This document shows, piece by piece, positions 7,963 through 10,828 of a stretch of DNA of 10,828 bases (positions are counted from its first letter, which is position 1; each line of letters opens with the position of its first letter). The translations under genes and the position numbers were made by a program. Under the pieces are notes generated by a model. That model was not told the origin of the DNA and did no database searches. It saw only the letters and a program-made list of their open reading frames with translations. This stretch comes from Bacteroidota bacterium (GTDB taxonomy: Bacteria; Bacteroidota; Bacteroidia; Chitinophagales; Chitinophagaceae): assembly GCA_023386395.1 (NCBI GenBank), contig JAEWJV010000223.1, positions 1 through 10,828 on the forward strand, read 5' to 3'.

Positions 7963-8003
7963 GACTGAGGTTCATTGTTTATATTATTCAAAGGATTGAG
8001 GTT
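7963..8003 (+). repeat. pair of 10-base direct repeats upstream of the cytochrome/DUF1549 gene
   Basis: GACTGAGGTT (7963-7972) and GATTGAGGTT (7994-8003) differ at one base and start 31 bases apart, about three helical turns, in the 100-base spacer before ATG 8021. This spacing would suit two molecules of a regulator on the same DNA face. It may also be chance. The spacer contains no clear terminator, TAnnTTTG promoter box or Shine-Dalgarno sequence. Confidence 0.25.
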
Positions 8004-8020
8004 ACTGTAAAATCGTTTAT

Positions 8021-10336
8021 ATGAAATCAAAATTTTTAGTGGCGATTGGCGCGTTGGTTGTTGCTATTTTGAGCTGGTTATCCTGTATGCATGGCGATAG
8101 CACCACACATGCAATGCCAGATAAAATCAGTTATAATTTTCACATCCGTCCCATTCTTTCCGACAAGTGTTTTAAATGTCATGGCCCTGATAACAACAAA
8201 CGGGAAGCAGGGTTGCGACTGGATATACCCGACTCCGCCTTTGCGCCATTAAAAGAAACCAAAGGAGCTTTTGCATTGGTGCCTTTTAAACCGGAAGAAT
8301 CCGAAGTATATAAAAGGATAGCTTCCACCGACACCAGTTACCAGATGCCCACTCCATCTTCTCATCTGGGGGTATTGTCTGCTCATGAAATTGACCTGTT
8401 CAAACAATGGATCAAACAGGGAGCAAAATATGAACCACACTGGGCTTTTGTAAAACCTGTAAAAACACCGTTGCCCGAAATAAAAGATAAAGCACTTGCT
8501 AAAAACGAGATCGATTATTTTATCATCAATAAACAGGAACAGCTTGGATTGAGTTTTAATGAAGAAGCAGACAAAGAAAGATTATTAAAGAGGCTCTCAT
8601 TGGATCTTACTGGTTTACCTCCATTTGAAAAAATGATGAATGAGTTTGTTGCAGATAAGAGCGCCGGGGCCTATGAAAAAGCGGTGGATGACCTGATGAG
8701 TACGCCTGCTTACGGTGAGAAGATGGCTGTTTACTGGTTAGATGTTGCCAGGTATTCAGATAGCTATGGCTACCAGGATGACAATATAAGAACGCAATGG
8801 GCCTGGCGTGATTGGGTGATTCACGCTTTTAATACAAATATTCCCTACAACACTTTTCTAACGTGGCAGATTGCCGGGGATATGTTACCCAATGCTACGC
8901 CGGAACAGGTACTGGCCACAGGGTTTTTCAGAAATCATAAATACACAGAAGAGGGTGGTGTGATACCGGAAGAATATCGCATCAGTTATGTTATTGATAA
9001 AACAAAAACTTACAGCAAAGGAATTTTAGCATTAACGGCTGAATGCGCCCAATGCCACGATCATAAATACGACCCTATTTCCCAGAAAGATTATTACCAG
9101 CTGTTTGCTTTTTTTAATACCACCAAAGAAATAGGGTTTGAAGGTGATATAACACAGTCGAAGCCTGCAAAAATGCCGGTTTTGACCATAACGGAAGAAG
9201 AAGCAAAGAATGTACTGTCGTTCATCAATAAAAAAGATACCGGCAAAATGTATGTGTCTGTAATGGGAGAAATGGATACGGCAAGAAAAACTTTTCTGCT
9301 CAACCGTGGTGTCTATGACCAGCCTGGTTATGAAGTGCATCCTGCAGCCATTAAGTCAGTAATGCCTTTTGATACAACGAATAACCGCAACCGCCTTGGC
9401 CTTGCAGCGTGGACGGTTAATAAAAACAATCCGTTAACTGCCCGTGTATTTGTCAATCATCTATGGCAGGAAATTTTTGGAAGAGGCATTGTAAAAACTT
9501 CCGGCGATTTTGGAATGCAGGGAGAATTGCCCACACACCCTGAACTGCTGGATTGGCTGGCAGTTGATTTTATGGAGCATGGCTGGGATATCAAGCGGTT
9601 AGTGAAACAAATAGTAACGTCTGCGACTTACCACCAGTCATCTAAAGTAAAAGAAGAAAATTATAAAAAGGATCCGGAGAATATTTATCTCTCCCGTTCG
9701 CCGAGGCAAAAAGTAAAAGCAGAATTTGTGAGAGACATTGTTTTATACAGCAGTGGTTTACTGGTAAACGATATTGGCGGGCCAAGTGTAAAACCTTATC
9801 AGCCGAAGGGCTTGTGGGAGACAGCAAGCTCCGGCCGGGGGCAACTGGCTACCTATAAACAAGACCATGGAGATGCCCTGTACAGAAGAGGCATGTACAC
9901 ATTTATCAAATTAACGGTACCGCCACCCAGCATGATTTTATTTGACGCCAGTAACAGGGACCAGTGTGAAGTGAAACGAACACAAACCAATACACCATTG
10001 CAGGCATTGATGATGATGAACGACCCAACTGTGCTGGAAGCATCCAGGGTGTTGGCAGAAAGATTAATGGAAGAAAACAGCACTATGGAAGAAAAGATCA
10101 GCAAAGCTTTTCACCGCATCATATGCAGAACGGGTAACGATAAAGAAAAAGGTATTTTAAGATCATATTATGATGAGCAGTTGCAGCAGTTCAAACAAAG
10201 GCAACTGGATGCTGGTGCAACATTGAGTGCGGGCGAATATCCGCAGAACAAAAACCTCGATGTAAATACTACCGCAGCACTGATGAAAGTGATCAACATT
10301 ATTTATAACATGGAAGAAGCTATTACAAAAAATTGA
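8021..10336 (+). CDS. Planctomycete-type cytochrome c / DUF1549 / DUF1553 protein
   Basis: 771 residues. The N-terminus has a positive start and a hydrophobic stretch (residues 5-20) ending at Cys22 in SWLSC. This suggests a lipoprotein signal, though Trp at -3 is atypical. A PSCyt1-type domain follows, with CFKCHG (Cys50, Cys53, His54) as a c-type heme site. DUF1549 covers about residues 160-370, with RLSLDLTGLPP (from 191), WLDVARYSDSYGY, AGDMLPNATPEQ and CAQCHDHKYDP (Cys342, Cys345, His346, a second CxxCH conserved in this family). DUF1553 covers about 455-745, with NPLTARVFVNHLW, HPELLDWLA, FDASNRDQCEVKRTQTNTP and QALMMMNDP. The linker between the two is short, with no inserted concanavalin-like domain as some relatives have. 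It should be exported and redox-active. The biochemical function of the family is not established; such proteins are typically encoded beside a DUF1501 gene, as here (3-base gap). Confidence 0.92.
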   Translation: MKSKFLVAIGALVVAILSWLSCMHGDSTTHAMPDKISYNFHIRPILSDKCFKCHGPDNNKREAGLRLDIPDSAFAPLKETKGAFALVPFKPEESEVYKRIASTDTSYQMPTPSSHLGVLSAHEIDLFKQWIKQGAKYEPHWAFVKPVKTPLPEIKDKALAKNEIDYFIINKQEQLGLSFNEEADKERLLKRLSLDLTGLPPFEKMMNEFVADKSAGAYEKAVDDLMSTPAYGEKMAVYWLDVARYSDSYGYQDDNIRTQWAWRDWVIHAFNTNIPYNTFLTWQIAGDMLPNATPEQVLATGFFRNHKYTEEGGVIPEEYRISYVIDKTKTYSKGILALTAECAQCHDHKYDPISQKDYYQLFAFFNTTKEIGFEGDITQSKPAKMPVLTITEEEAKNVLSFINKKDTGKMYVSVMGEMDTARKTFLLNRGVYDQPGYEVHPAAIKSVMPFDTTNNRNRLGLAAWTVNKNNPLTARVFVNHLWQEIFGRGIVKTSGDFGMQGELPTHPELLDWLAVDFMEHGWDIKRLVKQIVTSATYHQSSKVKEENYKKDPENIYLSRSPRQKVKAEFVRDIVLYSSGLLVNDIGGPSVKPYQPKGLWETASSGRGQLATYKQDHGDALYRRGMYTFIKLTVPPPSMILFDASNRDQCEVKRTQTNTPLQALMMMNDPTVLEASRVLAERLMEENSTMEEKISKAFHRIICRTGNDKEKGILRSYYDEQLQQFKQRQLDAGATLSAGEYPQNKNLDVNTTAALMKVINIIYNMEEAITKN

Positions 10337-10339
10337 CCT

Positions 10340-10828
10340 ATGGACAAACAAATTTTGGAACACCAACTTGGTATCAACCGGAGAAAATTTCTTTCAAGAC
10401 TAAGTTTGGGTATTGGAAGTGTTGCGTTGGGTTCATTACTGATACCCGATCTTTTTGGCAGCAAAAGCGATGAGGAAATGTTACTAAGTGGTTTGCCGCA
10501 ATTTGCACCCAAAGCAAAAAGAATCATTTATCTTTTTCAAAATGGAGCGCCTTCTCAACTTGACCTCTTTGATTACAAACCAAAGCTGAACGAAATGTTT
10601 GGTCAGGACCTCCCGGCATCCATCCGGATGGGCCAGCGGTTGACAGGAATGACGGCTGATCAGAAAAGATTTCCGCTGGCGGGTTCTGCTTTTAAGTTTG
10701 ATCAGTACGGGCAATCAAGAATGTGGTTAAGTGAATTGCTGCCTTACACTTCCAAAGTGGTGGATGATTTATGTTTTGTAAAAAGTATGCATACCGAAGC
10801 CATCAATCACGACCCGGCATTAACTTTT
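10340..10828 (+). CDS. DUF1501 protein with twin-arginine signal, cut by right edge
   Basis: ATG 10340 opens a frame that stays open to the last base, giving 163 residues with no stop; about the first third of a family member is present. NRRKFLSRLSLGIGSVALG (13-31) is a twin-arginine signal (Arg14-Arg15) followed by a hydrophobic core, so export by the Tat route as a folded, perhaps cofactor-bearing protein is likely. Family blocks are IIYLFQNGAPSQLDLFDYKP (62-81), FGQDLP (87-92), FPLAGSAFKF (111-120), GQSRMWLSELLP (124-135), and DDLCFVKSMHTEAINHDPA at the edge (142-160). DUF1501 belongs to the alkaline phosphatase/sulfatase-like superfamily by family knowledge; its reaction is unknown. The start is 3 bases after the DUF1549/DUF1553 stop, so the two are almost certainly co-transcribed and probably work together. 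Confidence 0.92.
   Translation, partial: MDKQILEHQLGINRRKFLSRLSLGIGSVALGSLLIPDLFGSKSDEEMLLSGLPQFAPKAKRIIYLFQNGAPSQLDLFDYKPKLNEMFGQDLPASIRMGQRLTGMTADQKRFPLAGSAFKFDQYGQSRMWLSELLPYTSKVVDDLCFVKSMHTEAINHDPALTF

Noticed and set aside
9032..9340. 102-codon minus-strand frame opposite the DUF1549/DUF1553 gene
   Set aside because: It overlaps the conserved CxxCH core and linker of a strongly supported gene and encodes a low-similarity-looking product with no family motif.

Overview
The window is AT-rich and densely coding, with every recognisable gene on the + strand. It most likely comes from a Bacteroidota genome, probably near the Chitinophagales/Chitinophagaceae. The reasons are short AT-rich spacers, no clear Shine-Dalgarno sequences before most starts, secreted GH38-type proteins in tandem, and a planctomycete-type cytochrome / DUF1501 pair of the kind also found in that phylum. 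The taxonomy is inferred from style and gene content only.

Layout. (A) 1-4742: two adjacent paralogous GH38-like (alpha-mannosidase type) glycosidases. The first is cut by the left edge; the second is complete with a signal peptide. (B) 4837-7920: a tight three-gene operon. It encodes an ABC-type solute-binding-protein homologue with no signal peptide and no transporter partners, an enoyl-CoA hydratase whose start overlaps that gene by 14 bases, and a family III (CaiB/BaiF) CoA-transferase. (C) 8021-10828: a cytochrome-c / DUF1549 / DUF1553 protein, followed after 3 bases by a DUF1501 protein with a twin-arginine signal, cut by the right edge.

How they may work together. Region A looks like exported glycan or glycoside hydrolysis. 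Region B looks like cytoplasmic activation and hydration of an acyl-CoA, with a cytosolic binding protein as an unexplained third partner. Region C looks like an exported, heme-containing pair of unknown function. That the three regions form one catabolic locus is inference from co-orientation and close spacing. The most interesting point is region B, where a solute-binding fold appears to have been recruited into a cytosolic CoA pathway.

Spacers. No gene-free stretch exceeds 100 bases. The spacers hold a strong imperfect hairpin (4766-4795), a weaker one (1952-1969), a 12-base palindrome abutting the CoA-transferase start (6748-6759) and a pair of direct repeats (7963-8003). No tRNA, rRNA, CRISPR array, insertion sequence or attachment site was seen.
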